Positions 26,276 through 35,724 of a stretch of DNA of 55,313 nucleotides are shown here, piece by piece. How positions within the stretch are numbered: the stretch's first letter is position 1; each line of letters starts with the position of its first letter. The DNA lies in the NCBI GenBank assembly GCA_964483805.1, contig CAZADH010000010.1, forward strand, positions 1 to 55,313, read 5' to 3'. This DNA is from CAZADH01 sp964483805. Its GTDB lineage: Bacteria > Muiribacteriota > Ozemobacteria > Ozemobacterales > Ozemobacteraceae. Made by a program: the position numbers and the translations under genes. The notes beneath the pieces were generated by a model. It searched no databases and had not been told where the DNA came from. It was given only the letters and a program-made list of their open reading frames with translations.

Positions 26276-27406
26276 TCAGGTCAACGGCGGGTCGGTGACC
26301 GGCAGGGTCGTCAGAAACCCGGCATTGGCCATGACCACCAAGCCATCGGCGACATAGTTGTTCAGCGCCCCCACCTTCAAATCGTAGAGCGGCCCCTTGT
26401 ATTCTTCGGTCGACACCTTGACGACCGCGTCTTCCTCGACGCCCTTGGTGCCGATGACCGGCACGACCATGCCCAGCTTGATGTGGCTCGCGGGCAGAAT
26501 GTAGAACGGGGCGTTGCGGGTCAACTGGATCTTCTTGATGACCTGCAGATTGTCGAGTGCAGACAATGTCTTTACAAAGAGTTGCGCCTCCTCGAGATCG
26601 CCGCGGGTGACCTCGAGGTGCCAGAACCCCTGGCGGGTCATGCGCCGTTGGAACTGCTCGCGCATCTGGTCTTTCATCGCCACCGAGCCGTCGACGCGGA
26701 TCAGGTGTTCGTAACAGCCGAGTTCTTTGCCGCGGCGCTCGCCGCCGAACAGCACGAACTGCACCGCGCTGCTGCGGGCCTCGGCACTGGCCGACAATTT
26801 GACCATCACATGCGGGTGCGCCTCGAACATCAGCGAGTCGGCCAGCAACTGGCGCGCCCGCGACGGCGTATCGATGCGATCGAAAATGTCACGAATCATC
26901 GAGTCGCTCAGTTCGAGCGCTCCGCCGCGCGCCCGAAACGGAATATCGGGCAGACCGTAGCGGAACGTGGCGTACCGCAACATGTACTGCGCCTGCTGGG
27001 TCGAGTCGGTGGCTTCGATGATCCAGACCCGGTCTTGCACGTCCTGCGGGTTGAACAGGTCGGTCTCGACCTTCTGCTGGGTGAGCAGATCCTGCATCAG
27101 GTTCTGCGTCAGGCCGAGGCGATACCCGAGCGATGAACGCTCCATCAGGTAGAAATAATGCAGATGGTTGCCCGGATCGAGCCGGCCGAAACACGGATGA
27201 TCGGGCGTCGCAGTCAACACGTGACCGCGGCGGGTCGTCAACCGGATCAACGAGCCGCGGTAATCGAACTGCACATAGACATCGAGCACCTTGTCGGACC
27301 CGGTCTGTCCCCAACCGACCGACGCAACGACGGTGTTGTTCTCACGGAATTCCTTGAGAACACGCGTCTCGTTGCCGGTCAGAATGCGGGTTTCGGGACT
27401 CAGCAT
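26276..27406 (-). CDS. Stand-alone Hint (intein-like) protein, probably splicing-inactive
   Basis: The protein is 376 residues from the ATG at 27406, which has GTGAGG upstream; a GTG at 27433 would add nine residues including a Cys just before this Met. Intein landmarks are clear: block A MLSPETRILTGNETRVLKEF, block B GHVLTATPDHPCF with the T-x-x-H signature, and block F YDLKVGALNNYVADGLVVMAN. The usual C-terminal His-Asn is replaced (VVMAN). The middle (YFYLMERSSLGYRLGLTQN, then WIIEATDS, RYGLPDIPF) resembles the insert in inteins of UvrD-like helicases, and a pcrA gene lies two genes downstream. There is no flanking extein. It could be a domesticated intein or a Hint-type processing protein. 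Confidence 0.75.
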   Translation of the reverse strand: MLSPETRILTGNETRVLKEFRENNTVVASVGWGQTGSDKVLDVYVQFDYRGSLIRLTTRRGHVLTATPDHPCFGRLDPGNHLHYFYLMERSSLGYRLGLTQNLMQDLLTQQKVETDLFNPQDVQDRVWIIEATDSTQQAQYMLRYATFRYGLPDIPFRARGGALELSDSMIRDIFDRIDTPSRARQLLADSLMFEAHPHVMVKLSASAEARSSAVQFVLFGGERRGKELGCYEHLIRVDGSVAMKDQMREQFQRRMTRQGFWHLEVTRGDLEEAQLFVKTLSALDNLQVIKKIQLTRNAPFYILPASHIKLGMVVPVIGTKGVEEDAVVKVSTEEYKGPLYDLKVGALNNYVADGLVVMANAGFLTTLPVTDPPLT

Positions 27407-27437
27407 GCAGGCCTCACCCGCGCAGTATAGCACGATC

Positions 27438-27463
27438 GGGAACAGACCCTAGGGACAGACCCC
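27438..27463. repeat. Decayed copy of the GACAGACCC palindrome
   Basis: GGGAACAGACCCTAGGGACAGACCCC: two direct copies of a (G)ACAGACCC unit, sharing 16 bases with the perfect palindrome at 45243-45266. It fills most of the short gap between the Hint gene and the next gene on the minus strand. Probably a degenerate copy of the same element. Confidence 0.55.
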
Positions 27464-27472
27464 AACCTTGCG

Positions 27473-28531
27473 TCAGTGTGAGTCGCCGGGGGGCGGCGCC
27501 AGGTTCGGCAGTCGCGGCACACCGGGGTCGACCGGGCCATCGGGATACATCGGCCACATCGGCGGCTGGTTCTCGCCGCCCGGTGGCATCGCCGGGGGCA
27601 AATATGCCGGCGCCGCCATATCGTTGAGTTCCGGGCGCTCCGGCAGCGGTGAGGCCGTGTACGGGCGGGTCCAGGGGCGAATTTCGAAACCGTCGGTGCG
27701 CTCGATCAGATAGCAGCCATTGCCATAGACGACCGCCGACAGAATCACGTAAAAAGGCAGATCCGGCAGATGTGCATACACGGGCAGATGCAGATCTTTG
27801 GGGAACTGCATCGGCACACTGGACCCATAGGAAATCTGCCGTATAACGTATTGCAGATCGTCACCGCGCGACAAGATCGAGCCCGCCTTGGCCAATCCGG
27901 GGAACCGCATGATCATGCGTTCGGCCTTGAATGCGGCCCAGCGCTTGATCAAGGTCATGAACCCCTCGCCGTTGACCTCCTTGGGCAAAACGATCATCAC
28001 CGGCCCGACATCGGCATAACGATGCCCTTGCGGCAGAATGAGGCGCATGAACTGCTCGAGACTCTGCCCGTGGTAGCGCGGCACCACGGTGCCGCCCGCC
28101 TCGTGATGCATCAGGCACGGGCGCTTGAACGCTGTGGTCAGGATTTCGAGCCCTTCCCACAGTCCGAGCGGCTCACCCCAAAACGACCAGTCGCGATGAT
28201 AGGTGGCGCGATTCACCACGGTCAGCGGTGCCGAAAGAAACGTCGGAGTCGGGTGCACGCCGCGAAACAGAATGGTATCGCGCCGGATCTCTTCGACCAC
28301 CCAGCGCTTGGCCACCGTCTCACCCGGAACCACGTGATACCGCTGCCCCGACAGATCGACCCAGGCCCGCGCGGTCTTGCCGTTGGTCAAGATACAGCGC
28401 ACGACCGGATCTTCGACCAGCGCCTCGCGAAACGGTTGCGCCACGGCCGGCATGCCCAGACAGACAACGGCGACGAGCAGCGCAGCAATAATACATACAC
28501 TGTATGTCTGCCGCCCTTGCCCGCCTGTCAT
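27473..28531 (-). CDS. Exported protein with possible PilP/secretin-N-like parts
   Basis: The ATG at 28531 shares one base with the asd stop (TAATG), so translation is probably coupled. The 352-residue protein has a signal peptide or anchor (YSVCIIAALLVAVVCLGMPAVA). A short beta stretch (WVVEEIRRDTILFRG) resembles the homology region of PilP/GspC-type proteins, and LPFYVILSAVVYGNGCYLIE resembles secretin N-terminal (STN) modules. The C-terminal 55 residues are Pro-rich. A place in a pilus or secretion machine would match the pilin genes at 10899-12870, but both similarities are weak. No known enzyme motif. Confidence 0.75.
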   Translation of the reverse strand: MTGGQGRQTYSVCIIAALLVAVVCLGMPAVAQPFREALVEDPVVRCILTNGKTARAWVDLSGQRYHVVPGETVAKRWVVEEIRRDTILFRGVHPTPTFLSAPLTVVNRATYHRDWSFWGEPLGLWEGLEILTTAFKRPCLMHHEAGGTVVPRYHGQSLEQFMRLILPQGHRYADVGPVMIVLPKEVNGEGFMTLIKRWAAFKAERMIMRFPGLAKAGSILSRGDDLQYVIRQISYGSSVPMQFPKDLHLPVYAHLPDLPFYVILSAVVYGNGCYLIERTDGFEIRPWTRPYTASPLPERPELNDMAAPAYLPPAMPPGGENQPPMWPMYPDGPVDPGVPRLPNLAPPPGDSH

Positions 28532-29631
28532 TACAGCAGCCCCTGCCGGCACATCTCCTGGTAGATGCGTACCGCGTTGGTGGCCGCGCCGACGCGCAGG
28601 TTGTCGGCCACAACAAACAGGTTGATGCCGTACTTCTGGCTCGGATCGTTGCGAATGCGCCCCACATAGACATCATCGGTGTCCTGCGCCAGCAAAGGCG
28701 TCGGGTATTTCGCTCTCGCCGGTTCGTCGCAGACGACCACGCCCGGGGCCTTCGCCAACAGTTTGCGCACCCGGTCGGCGGTCATCGGCTTGCTCAAAGC
28801 GAGATTAACGGCCTCGCTGTGGCAATAGAAGACCGGCACGCGCACGGTCGTCGGGCACACCGGAATCTTTGCACCCATGATCTTCTGGGTTTCGAGCACC
28901 ATCTTCGTCTCTTCGAGATACAGGCCGTCGGGTTGGTATTTGTCGATGTGCGGAAACAGGTTGAACCCGATCGGATGCTCGTAGACCCCCTTGGGGAGCG
29001 GCTTGCCGGCCAAGCGTGCCGCCGCCTGTTTTTCGAGGATCTCGATGGCCTCGAGCCCCGTGCCCGACACCGATTGGAAGGTCGTCACCACCACCCGCTT
29101 GATTCGGTTCACTTTGTGGATCGGCGCCAACGCGATGACCATCTGAATGGTCGAGCAGTTCGGATTGGCGATCAGCCCACGGTGCTTCGCCAGTGCGTGC
29201 GCGTTGACCTCGGGCACGACCAGCGGGACGTTCTTGTCCATGCGAAAGGCGTTGCTGTTGTCGATGACCACCGCACCGGCCTTGACCGCCCGCGGCGCAT
29301 GCAGCTTCGACAGGTCGGTGCCGGCCGAAAAGAACACGACATCGAGGCCGCGAAAATCGGCGGTTTCGAGGTTTTCGACCGTGTATTGCTTGCCGCAATA
29401 TGCCATCTTGCTGCCGGCACTGCGCGCGCTGGCAAACAGGCGCAGGTTGGCGGGCTCGAGGCCCTGCTCGGCAAGCACCGTGAGAAACTTGCGGCCCACT
29501 GCCCCAGTGGCACCGACGATGCCGATGGCATGCAGACGCCGCGTCTTCTTGCGGGAAGGCATCTTCATGGCCCCGGTCTTCGTGATGGTCTTGGCGGATG
29601 CAGCGCTCTTCTTGGCGTGAGTGGTCGACAT
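28531..29631 (-). CDS. asd: Aspartate-semialdehyde dehydrogenase
   Basis: Reduces beta-aspartyl phosphate to aspartate semialdehyde with NADPH, the branch point to lysine/diaminopimelate, threonine and methionine. The NADP site is GIVGATGAVGRKFL, the catalytic Cys is in NPNCSTIQMV, and the substrate-binding/His block is RVPVFYCHSEAV. At 366 residues it is longer than usual by an N-terminal Lys/Ala/Thr-rich extension of about 34 residues. GGAGG lies about nine bases before the ATG. The next gene starts on its last base. The enzyme assignment is certain; the extension may include an upstream misplaced start. Confidence 0.96.
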   Translation of the reverse strand: MSTTHAKKSAASAKTITKTGAMKMPSRKKTRRLHAIGIVGATGAVGRKFLTVLAEQGLEPANLRLFASARSAGSKMAYCGKQYTVENLETADFRGLDVVFFSAGTDLSKLHAPRAVKAGAVVIDNSNAFRMDKNVPLVVPEVNAHALAKHRGLIANPNCSTIQMVIALAPIHKVNRIKRVVVTTFQSVSGTGLEAIEILEKQAAARLAGKPLPKGVYEHPIGFNLFPHIDKYQPDGLYLEETKMVLETQKIMGAKIPVCPTTVRVPVFYCHSEAVNLALSKPMTADRVRKLLAKAPGVVVCDEPARAKYPTPLLAQDTDDVYVGRIRNDPSQKYGINLFVVADNLRVGAATNAVRIYQEMCRQGLL

Positions 29632-29694
29632 GATGACGGTCCTCCGGTGGTGATGGGGGTGGTTCGCGAAGCGGAACGGCAGGATACTAGCGGA

Positions 29695-30321
29695 TCACGC
29701 GTAGCGCACCCGCCACGATCGGCCGGCACCGGCCGGTGAATCGGACAACTCTTCGAACGTGGTGCCGCGAATCTCGCCGGCCCGTTCCTTAACGGCATCG
29801 GTGATGAGAATCTCGTACGGCCGCGCCTGGTCTTCGCCAAGCTTGCTGGCCGAGTTGACTTCCTGGCCGAACACGTCGGCATCACCGATGCGCAACATGC
29901 GCCCGTAGCCGATGCCGACGCAGAGCAATACTTTGTCTTCATCGTCTTTGTCGTTGTTGTAGTCGTGCAGAACGCGCTGCATATTGATGGCTGCCTGAAT
30001 GGCCCGGCTCGGCCGACGGAAGATGACCAGCATGCTGTCGCCTTCGACCTTGAGCAGAATGCCGTCGTGTTTCTCGATCACCGGAATCAACAACCGTTCG
30101 GACTCATGGATCGTCTGCAAGAAGTGGATGATGCCGAATCGTGCCACCCCTCGCGAAAACCCTGACAGGTCGGTAAACATGACCGCCCAATCTTCGCCGA
30201 AGAGGTCCCAGATCCGATCATCGATTTCGCTCTTGTCGACCCCGGCGCGCAGGCGTTCTTCGATCAGTTTTTCGAGACGATCTTCGGAAGCCCCGGCGAC
30301 TACCGCTCGTCGGTTGACCAT
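29695..30321 (-). CDS. Soluble class III nucleotide cyclase domain protein
   Basis: From the ATG at 30321, preceded by AAGGGG, the protein is 208 residues and almost all catalytic domain. The metal aspartates are in MFTDLSGFSRG and VEGDSMLVIF. The transition-state Asn is present but the usual Arg is Lys (EVNSASKLGEDQA), a substitution found in a subset of family members. No sensor or membrane domain is fused, so it probably depends on partners or homodimerises. It sits 63 bases upstream of asd in the minus-strand run. Together with the GAF cyclase at 12905, it suggests cyclic nucleotide signalling. Whether it makes cAMP, cGMP or neither is not known. Confidence 0.85.
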   Translation of the reverse strand: MVNRRAVVAGASEDRLEKLIEERLRAGVDKSEIDDRIWDLFGEDWAVMFTDLSGFSRGVARFGIIHFLQTIHESERLLIPVIEKHDGILLKVEGDSMLVIFRRPSRAIQAAINMQRVLHDYNNDKDDEDKVLLCVGIGYGRMLRIGDADVFGQEVNSASKLGEDQARPYEILITDAVKERAGEIRGTTFEELSDSPAGAGRSWRVRYA

Positions 30322-30499
30322 AGTGTTCCCCTTCCGCTGACACAAGATTGGTTGTGCCCATCATGGTAGCGGCAACCGCAACGGGGAGCAACCGGCACCG
30401 ACACAGTTTTCACCAGAGAATGCCGGTTCTCGCTACGGCAGCGTTTGGGGGCACCACCTGAACGACGCCGCCAACTTCCGGAGTCGTCCGAACCTTGGC

Positions 30500-32083
30500 T
30501 CAGATCGTGCCGAGCCAGGAGAACATCAAGGTCTTCTCGGTGATGTCGTTCATCGTGAAGGTCTTGTGATGTTCACGTTTTTCCTGGTACGACAACTCGA
30601 GGGTGTTGTAGCGATCGAGTTGTTGCGCCACACCCAGGCGATAGACATTGCGCACGTACGACGAATAGTATTCGTTCTGATTGCTGTCGTATTTACAGTC
30701 GACCCACTCGTCTTTCAAGCGAAAACTGCATGAATGACTGAACGGATACTGGTAGGTGACGATCGCCTGCAGGTAATCGGCATCGGGATAGAACACCCGG
30801 GGCATGCGATACCGGGTCAACTCGTTCTTGAGAAACCCGCTGATGTTGGCCTGGCCGAGCCGGTAATAGGTCTCGACGATCGCGTTGGTGATGCGATAGT
30901 CCTGATCGACGAACTTCAGGTGTTTGTACTGCTCGTAGCCGAGCGTGAGAATCGACGTGATGTCGGCATTGGCCAGGTAGGTGGCCGCCATGTTCGCCCG
31001 CGATCGGTTGTGGTCGTAGAGCGCGTAGGCCTCCGACTCACGTTCGTGCCGACGGACATAATAGTCGCCTTCGAGACGCAACCGGGTACGCTCGGAAGCG
31101 TCGTATTGCAACTGCACGAGCCCGCGCGGTTGGTCGTAACCGTTGGCGATGTGGGTGCGGGAACGGTCGAGGTACTCGCCGCGGGCTGTCACAAAGAGGT
31201 CGCCACGGGCCACCTTGGTGAGGAACTTTGCTTCATCGCTGTCTTCGCCCGGCTTCTTCGTCCAGGTGGTATACCAGGTGGTCGGCTTCTTTGCCGCAAA
31301 GCCATTGCCGACCTGTTTGAAAGCCTGATCGGTACCGCGCGACGAGTTGCTCACGGGGCGGTAGTGCAGCTTTTCGGGAAAGAGCACAGAGAACTCGACG
31401 GCGCCGACGTTCTCGCGGTAATCCTCGACGAAGTCATTGGGAAACTCGCGTTGTTCCTGCCCGCCCTGAAAAGTGAGGGTCGAGTCCTTGTTGATGTGGT
31501 GGGAGAACTGCAGGCGCCCCAAATGGTACCGGTAGTTCCACTGCGCATCGATCGGCAGTTCGTACACCGAGTTCCAGTAGTCGAGTTGCAGGTTGTCGCG
31601 TTTCGTGAACGCGATGCCGTAGGTAACGTTCAACAGGTGATCCAGGTAACGATACTTGTATGAGTCATCGGTGGTCGAGTTGTAATCCTCGGGGCGATAG
31701 CCCTGGTAATGCAGATTTTCTTTGACGTCGAAGATCTGGCTCTCGGTCAGATCACCCTTGAGGGTCAACGCCAGGTCGCTGATGTTGCCAACGAATGTCT
31801 TGTCATACGTTTCGGGAACCCCGACCGGGATCAGCGTCGTGAAGTCGGGGTAGGTGATCGTCGAGTAATCCTTGCGCGTCGAGTCGACGGCGGTCGTGCT
31901 GTTGTATTTGAAGTCGAGCTTGAAGTCACTGGCGGTGGCCACGGCGGTAACCAGCGTCAGCAGGAAGGCGAGCCACCCGGACCACGACAGGTGCAGGCGC
32001 CAGGCAACCGCACGCGGCCCCCGGTATGCGCGCGCGCAACACGCGTCTCGAGCGGTGGTTCGGGGCCCTGCCCAGCCTCGCAT
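30500..32083 (-). CDS. Predicted outer-membrane beta-barrel protein
   Basis: I chose the ATG at 32083 (AGGAAG upstream) over an open frame to 32212. The 527-residue protein has a basic N-terminus and a hydrophobic signal core (WSGWLAFLLTLVTAVATAS). The mature protein is Tyr/Asp/Arg-rich with alternating short strands and a C-terminal aromatic pattern (EKTLMFSWLGTI), as in 16- or more-stranded barrels. No plug or TonB box is evident. It may be one of the large porin-like proteins common in diderm uncultured phyla. It diverges from the TPR-kinase gene 234 bases away. Confidence 0.78.
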   Translation of the reverse strand: MRGWAGPRTTARDACCARAYRGPRAVAWRLHLSWSGWLAFLLTLVTAVATASDFKLDFKYNSTTAVDSTRKDYSTITYPDFTTLIPVGVPETYDKTFVGNISDLALTLKGDLTESQIFDVKENLHYQGYRPEDYNSTTDDSYKYRYLDHLLNVTYGIAFTKRDNLQLDYWNSVYELPIDAQWNYRYHLGRLQFSHHINKDSTLTFQGGQEQREFPNDFVEDYRENVGAVEFSVLFPEKLHYRPVSNSSRGTDQAFKQVGNGFAAKKPTTWYTTWTKKPGEDSDEAKFLTKVARGDLFVTARGEYLDRSRTHIANGYDQPRGLVQLQYDASERTRLRLEGDYYVRRHERESEAYALYDHNRSRANMAATYLANADITSILTLGYEQYKHLKFVDQDYRITNAIVETYYRLGQANISGFLKNELTRYRMPRVFYPDADYLQAIVTYQYPFSHSCSFRLKDEWVDCKYDSNQNEYYSSYVRNVYRLGVAQQLDRYNTLELSYQEKREHHKTFTMNDITEKTLMFSWLGTI

Positions 32084-32317
32084 TCCCGACTTCCTTTCCG
32101 CTGCCACCAGGCAGCGTCTGCACGACAACATCGGCCTTCGGCTCTCTTCTCGGCACGAAGCGACGAATGCATGAGATTCGACCTGGCATTTCGACCGGGG
32201 TTTGACCTGCATGCGAAAAAGGCCTTAGCTTACAGCGGTCGAACCCATGCGCCTGCACCTGACAGGCGCAGTGGCAAACACCGGCCTCACATCCTCAGAA
32301 TCCGGTTACAAGGATAA

Positions 32318-34159
32318 ATGCTGCAAGTCCTCATTCAGTTCGTGCAGGAGCGGCCACTGGTCGTCGTGGGCGTTCTCTTGATCATCGCCATTCCGATCGC
32401 GCTGCAGATATTCTTGTCCCGCAGCTCTCGCCGTGACGACGGCCCGAAGCCGGACAAAGGGACTGGCCGGCCAACCTCAGCACCAGCGCGAAAGACAACA
32501 CCCACGGCAACGACCCGCGATGACCCCTGGGAACGCGCGCGGAAACTGCTACTCGGCACCAATCTCGACCGCGCCACTCCGGCAGTTCTACAACAACTCG
32601 AGGTGGCCGCATCGAGCTGCGTCGACGACACCGACCGCGTCGTTGCCGACACCATGCTGGCCAAGGTGGTGTTGCGGGTGCTCACGCGTGCCGGCTGCAT
32701 CGAGCCCGCACGCAAGGTCCTCGCCGCCGCAGCCGAGAAACATGCCGATGCCATCTGGGTCGCCGATGCCGGCATCGACCTCATCATCGCGGCGCAAGCC
32801 ACCGACACCCGCAGTCTGAAGGCGCTCGAATCCGCGTGCGAACGCGCGCCCCGCCGGACCGACTGGCATACATATTATGCACAGGCCTGCATGGCGCTGG
32901 CCGACCCCAGCATTGCCGCAGTTGCGTGCATCGAGGCGTATCATCGCGCGAATCCCGACGATTTCGAGGCGACCCGGTTTCTCGCCCAGATCTACGACCA
33001 TCGGCAGTTGTTCAACGAAGCCAGTCAACCGGTCTTCGCCCTGATGACCCGGAGCGAACCCAACGAGGCCCGCTGGTTCACTGACCTGGCGCACACCCAG
33101 CGGGCTGTCGGCCAGACTGCTGAAGCCGGTAAAAGCGTCTCACAGGCCCTTCAGCTCGATTCACGGCATCAGCCCGCGATCCTGTTGCGCGCGCAACTGG
33201 CCACGGTGTTGCCCGAACTCGCCGCCCCCCTCGTCCAATCCGCGCCCCCACGCACGCCAACCGACAGCAGGCACAGCGAAACGACCCAACCGACGACACA
33301 GGCCGCACCACGTCAGGAACTGCGGGTGCCGGGCCTGCCACCGCGTTACACCCACCTCAGTGAACTCGGCGCCGGTGGCATGGGCGTGGTTTACAAGGCC
33401 TACGACAGCATCAGCGGCCAGTGGGTGGCGGTCAAGTTGCTGCGCGCTTCGAATTCGCGAGAGAGTCTGCGCCTGCGCGAACGCTTTCTCGAAGAGTCAC
33501 GCATCATGATGAAGCTGGCGCACCCAACGATTCCGCGGGTGTTCGAGGTGAGTGCGCGCGAGCCATATTTCATCGCCATCGAGTTCATCGAAGGTGAAGA
33601 TCTGCGCAAACTCGTGCGCGTCGGCATTCCCGAAATGGGCCAGATTCTCGTGCTCGCCATCGAGTTGGCGTCCGGCTTCGCCCATGCCAGTGAACGCGGC
33701 GTGTTGCACCGTGACATCAAACCCGAGAACATCCTCGTCGACATCAACGGCCAGGTCCGCATCATCGACTTCGGCCTCGCCCGCGAAGAAGAAGGCGAAC
33801 ACCTCACCCAGTCGGGCATTGTCGTGGGCACACCGTGGTATCTGCCGATCGAGCGCCTGCGCGGCGGCCCGGCCACCCAGTCGTCAGAGATCTACGCGTT
33901 TGGCATGACCCTCTATGAGATCATCGCCGGTCAGCGGCCGTACGTGGGCAACGACATCGGTGTGGTGTTTGTGCAGGAACCGCGGCCGCTTCGGCAACTG
34001 CGACCCGACTGCCTGCCCGACCTCGAAACGCTGGTTCTCGATTGCCTCAACAAGAACCCGGCCAACCGCCCCGCCAGCTTCACCGAGATCGAACAGGACC
34101 TCCAGCGGATCTTCGCCACATTGCGCCCCGCCGACGGAGGCATTGCCGCCGTGCCGTAG
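32318..34159 (+). CDS. Membrane-anchored TPR-containing Ser/Thr protein kinase
   Basis: A 613-residue kinase with AAGGA before its ATG. It has an N-terminal transmembrane helix (about 14-33), a Lys/Thr/Ala linker, a helical TPR-like region (about 70-300), a Pro/Thr/Gln linker, and a C-terminal Hanks-type kinase domain (about 345-605). Kinase motifs: GAGGMGVVYK near 350, VAVKLL, catalytic HRDIKPEN near 463, DFGLAREEEG near 484 and an activation-segment end GTPWYLPIERLRG. This order, repeats then kinase, is the reverse of PknB-type kinases, which put the kinase first. The catalytic residues are complete, so it should be active. It ends three bases before a scaffold gap. Confidence 0.93.
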   Translation: MLQVLIQFVQERPLVVVGVLLIIAIPIALQIFLSRSSRRDDGPKPDKGTGRPTSAPARKTTPTATTRDDPWERARKLLLGTNLDRATPAVLQQLEVAASSCVDDTDRVVADTMLAKVVLRVLTRAGCIEPARKVLAAAAEKHADAIWVADAGIDLIIAAQATDTRSLKALESACERAPRRTDWHTYYAQACMALADPSIAAVACIEAYHRANPDDFEATRFLAQIYDHRQLFNEASQPVFALMTRSEPNEARWFTDLAHTQRAVGQTAEAGKSVSQALQLDSRHQPAILLRAQLATVLPELAAPLVQSAPPRTPTDSRHSETTQPTTQAAPRQELRVPGLPPRYTHLSELGAGGMGVVYKAYDSISGQWVAVKLLRASNSRESLRLRERFLEESRIMMKLAHPTIPRVFEVSAREPYFIAIEFIEGEDLRKLVRVGIPEMGQILVLAIELASGFAHASERGVLHRDIKPENILVDINGQVRIIDFGLAREEEGEHLTQSGIVVGTPWYLPIERLRGGPATQSSEIYAFGMTLYEIIAGQRPYVGNDIGVVFVQEPRPLRQLRPDCLPDLETLVLDCLNKNPANRPASFTEIEQDLQRIFATLRPADGGIAAVP

Positions 34160-34161
34160 GG

Positions 34162-34171
34162 NNNNNNNNNN
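34162..34171. other. Scaffold gap of ten Ns
   Basis: Ten Ns separate the kinase stop from the 3' end of the glycyl-tRNA synthetase gene. A run of exactly ten is a conventional placeholder, so the true length is not known. Open frames that appear to cross it are artefacts. Confidence 0.99.
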
Positions 34172-35557
34172 CCGCAACGTCGGAATCAGTTCCTCGATCT
34201 TGACGCGGTCTTGTTTCATGGTGTCGCGGTCGCGCACCGTGACCGTGCCGTCTTCGAGGGTCTGGAAATCGACGGTCAGACAGAACGGCGTGCCGACCTC
34301 GTCTTGCCGGCGATACAGCTTGCCGATGCCGCCCGTGTCGTCATACACGGTCCGCCAACCGGCGTCGTGCATCAGCAGGTTCTTGATCTCTTTGCCCTTG
34401 CCGACGATGCCGTCGTGGTTCTTCTTGAGCGGCAGCACCGCGACCTTGATCGGCGCCAGTTCGGGGTGCAGGCGCAACACGACGCGGGTCTCGTCGTTGA
34501 CCACTTCTTCGTCGTAGGCATCCATCATGAACGCCAGGGTGATGCGGTCGACACCGCCCGACGGCTCGATGACGTAGGGGTAGATGTGCGTGTTGGTGCC
34601 GTGATCGAAATAGGTCAGCTTATGGGTGGCATGCTCGTTCGGAATCTCGGTGCCGTCTTTGAGCACCAGCTTGCCGCCCTTGGTATGACAAATCAGGTCA
34701 AAATCCTTGCGATTGGCAATACCCTCGACTTCGTCGTACTGCTTTGACTCGTCTTCGCGCTCGGGGAAGAACCGGTAGAGCAGGTCGGTGCAAGCCTTCG
34801 CGTAGTGGGCCAGGTCCTCGGGTTTCTGGTGGTACTGCCGCAGATTTTCGGGCTTGATTCCCAGGCTCAGATACCAGTTGTAGCGATCCTCGATCCACTT
34901 CGCATGCATCGCCTCGTCTTCGCCAGGCTTTACGAAGTATTCGATTTCCATCTGCTCGAACTCGCGCACCCGGAAGATGAAGTTCTTCGGCGTGATCTCG
35001 TTGCGATACGCCTTGCCGATTTGGGCGATACCGAACGGCAGCTTGCGATTGGTGGTGTCGAGCACGTTCTTGAAGTTGCAGAAGATGCCCTGCGCGGTTT
35101 CCGGTCGTAAATACGCCGTATTCTCATCGCTGACCACCGGGCCAACATTGGTCTTGAACATCAGGTTGAACGGCCGCGGCTCGGTGAGATCGTGCTGGCC
35201 GCCCTCGGCGCACTTCTCGCCCGGGTCGACCTGGTCGGCGCGAAAGCGCCGTTTGCACTTCTTGCAGTCGACCATCGGGTCGCAGAACGTCGCCTCGTGG
35301 CCCGAATACTTGAGCACCAGGCGGTTCAACAGGATGGCCGAATCGAGACCTTCCATGTCGTCGCGCTCGTAGACCATGCGGCGCCACCAGGCCATCTTCA
35401 CATTGTTCTTCAGCTCGACGCCGAGCGGACCGTAGTCCCAGGCGCCCTGCAGGCCGCCGTAGGTCTCGCTTCCTTGAAACAGGAAGCCCCGGCGTTTGCA
35501 CAACGATACGAGTTTCTCGAGGGTGGCAACGGGTGGCATAGTGTGTGCGATCTCCAT
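34172..35557 (-). CDS. glyQS: Glycyl-tRNA synthetase, alpha2 type (C-terminus cut by gap)
   Basis: Charges tRNA-Gly. This is the single-chain class II dimeric form of archaea, eukaryotes and some bacteria, not the alpha2beta2 form of E. coli. The N-terminus reads EKLVSLCKRRGFLFQGSE, motif 1 region GVELKNNVKMAWWRRMV, a Zn-binding knuckle has Cys pairs (CKKCKRRF), motif 2 is YRNEITPKNFIFRVREFEQ, and motif 3 is GGVDRITLAFM. The last visible residues (RVKIEELIPTLR) lie at the usual end of the anticodon-binding domain, so only a few residues are lost in the gap. ATGs at 35557 and 35539 are both plausible starts. About 462 residues are present. Confidence 0.95.
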
Positions 35558-35724
35558 TCGTCTGGGTTGTCTTGCCCCTGCACGCGCAGGCCCGCTCATT
35601 ATATGGACCGACCCGCGAAGTGACAAGGGGCACCCCGGACCCGCGCGCGATGCATCTACCACCAGACATGGTATGATGCCGCCGAGCCAGTTGCGGAGGT
35701 CTCGTCATCGACAGACGAACGGAA

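Noticed and set aside
33884..35662. Open frame appearing to run from glyQS through the N gap
   Set aside because: Ns are not sense codons; residues beyond the gap are antisense to the kinase.
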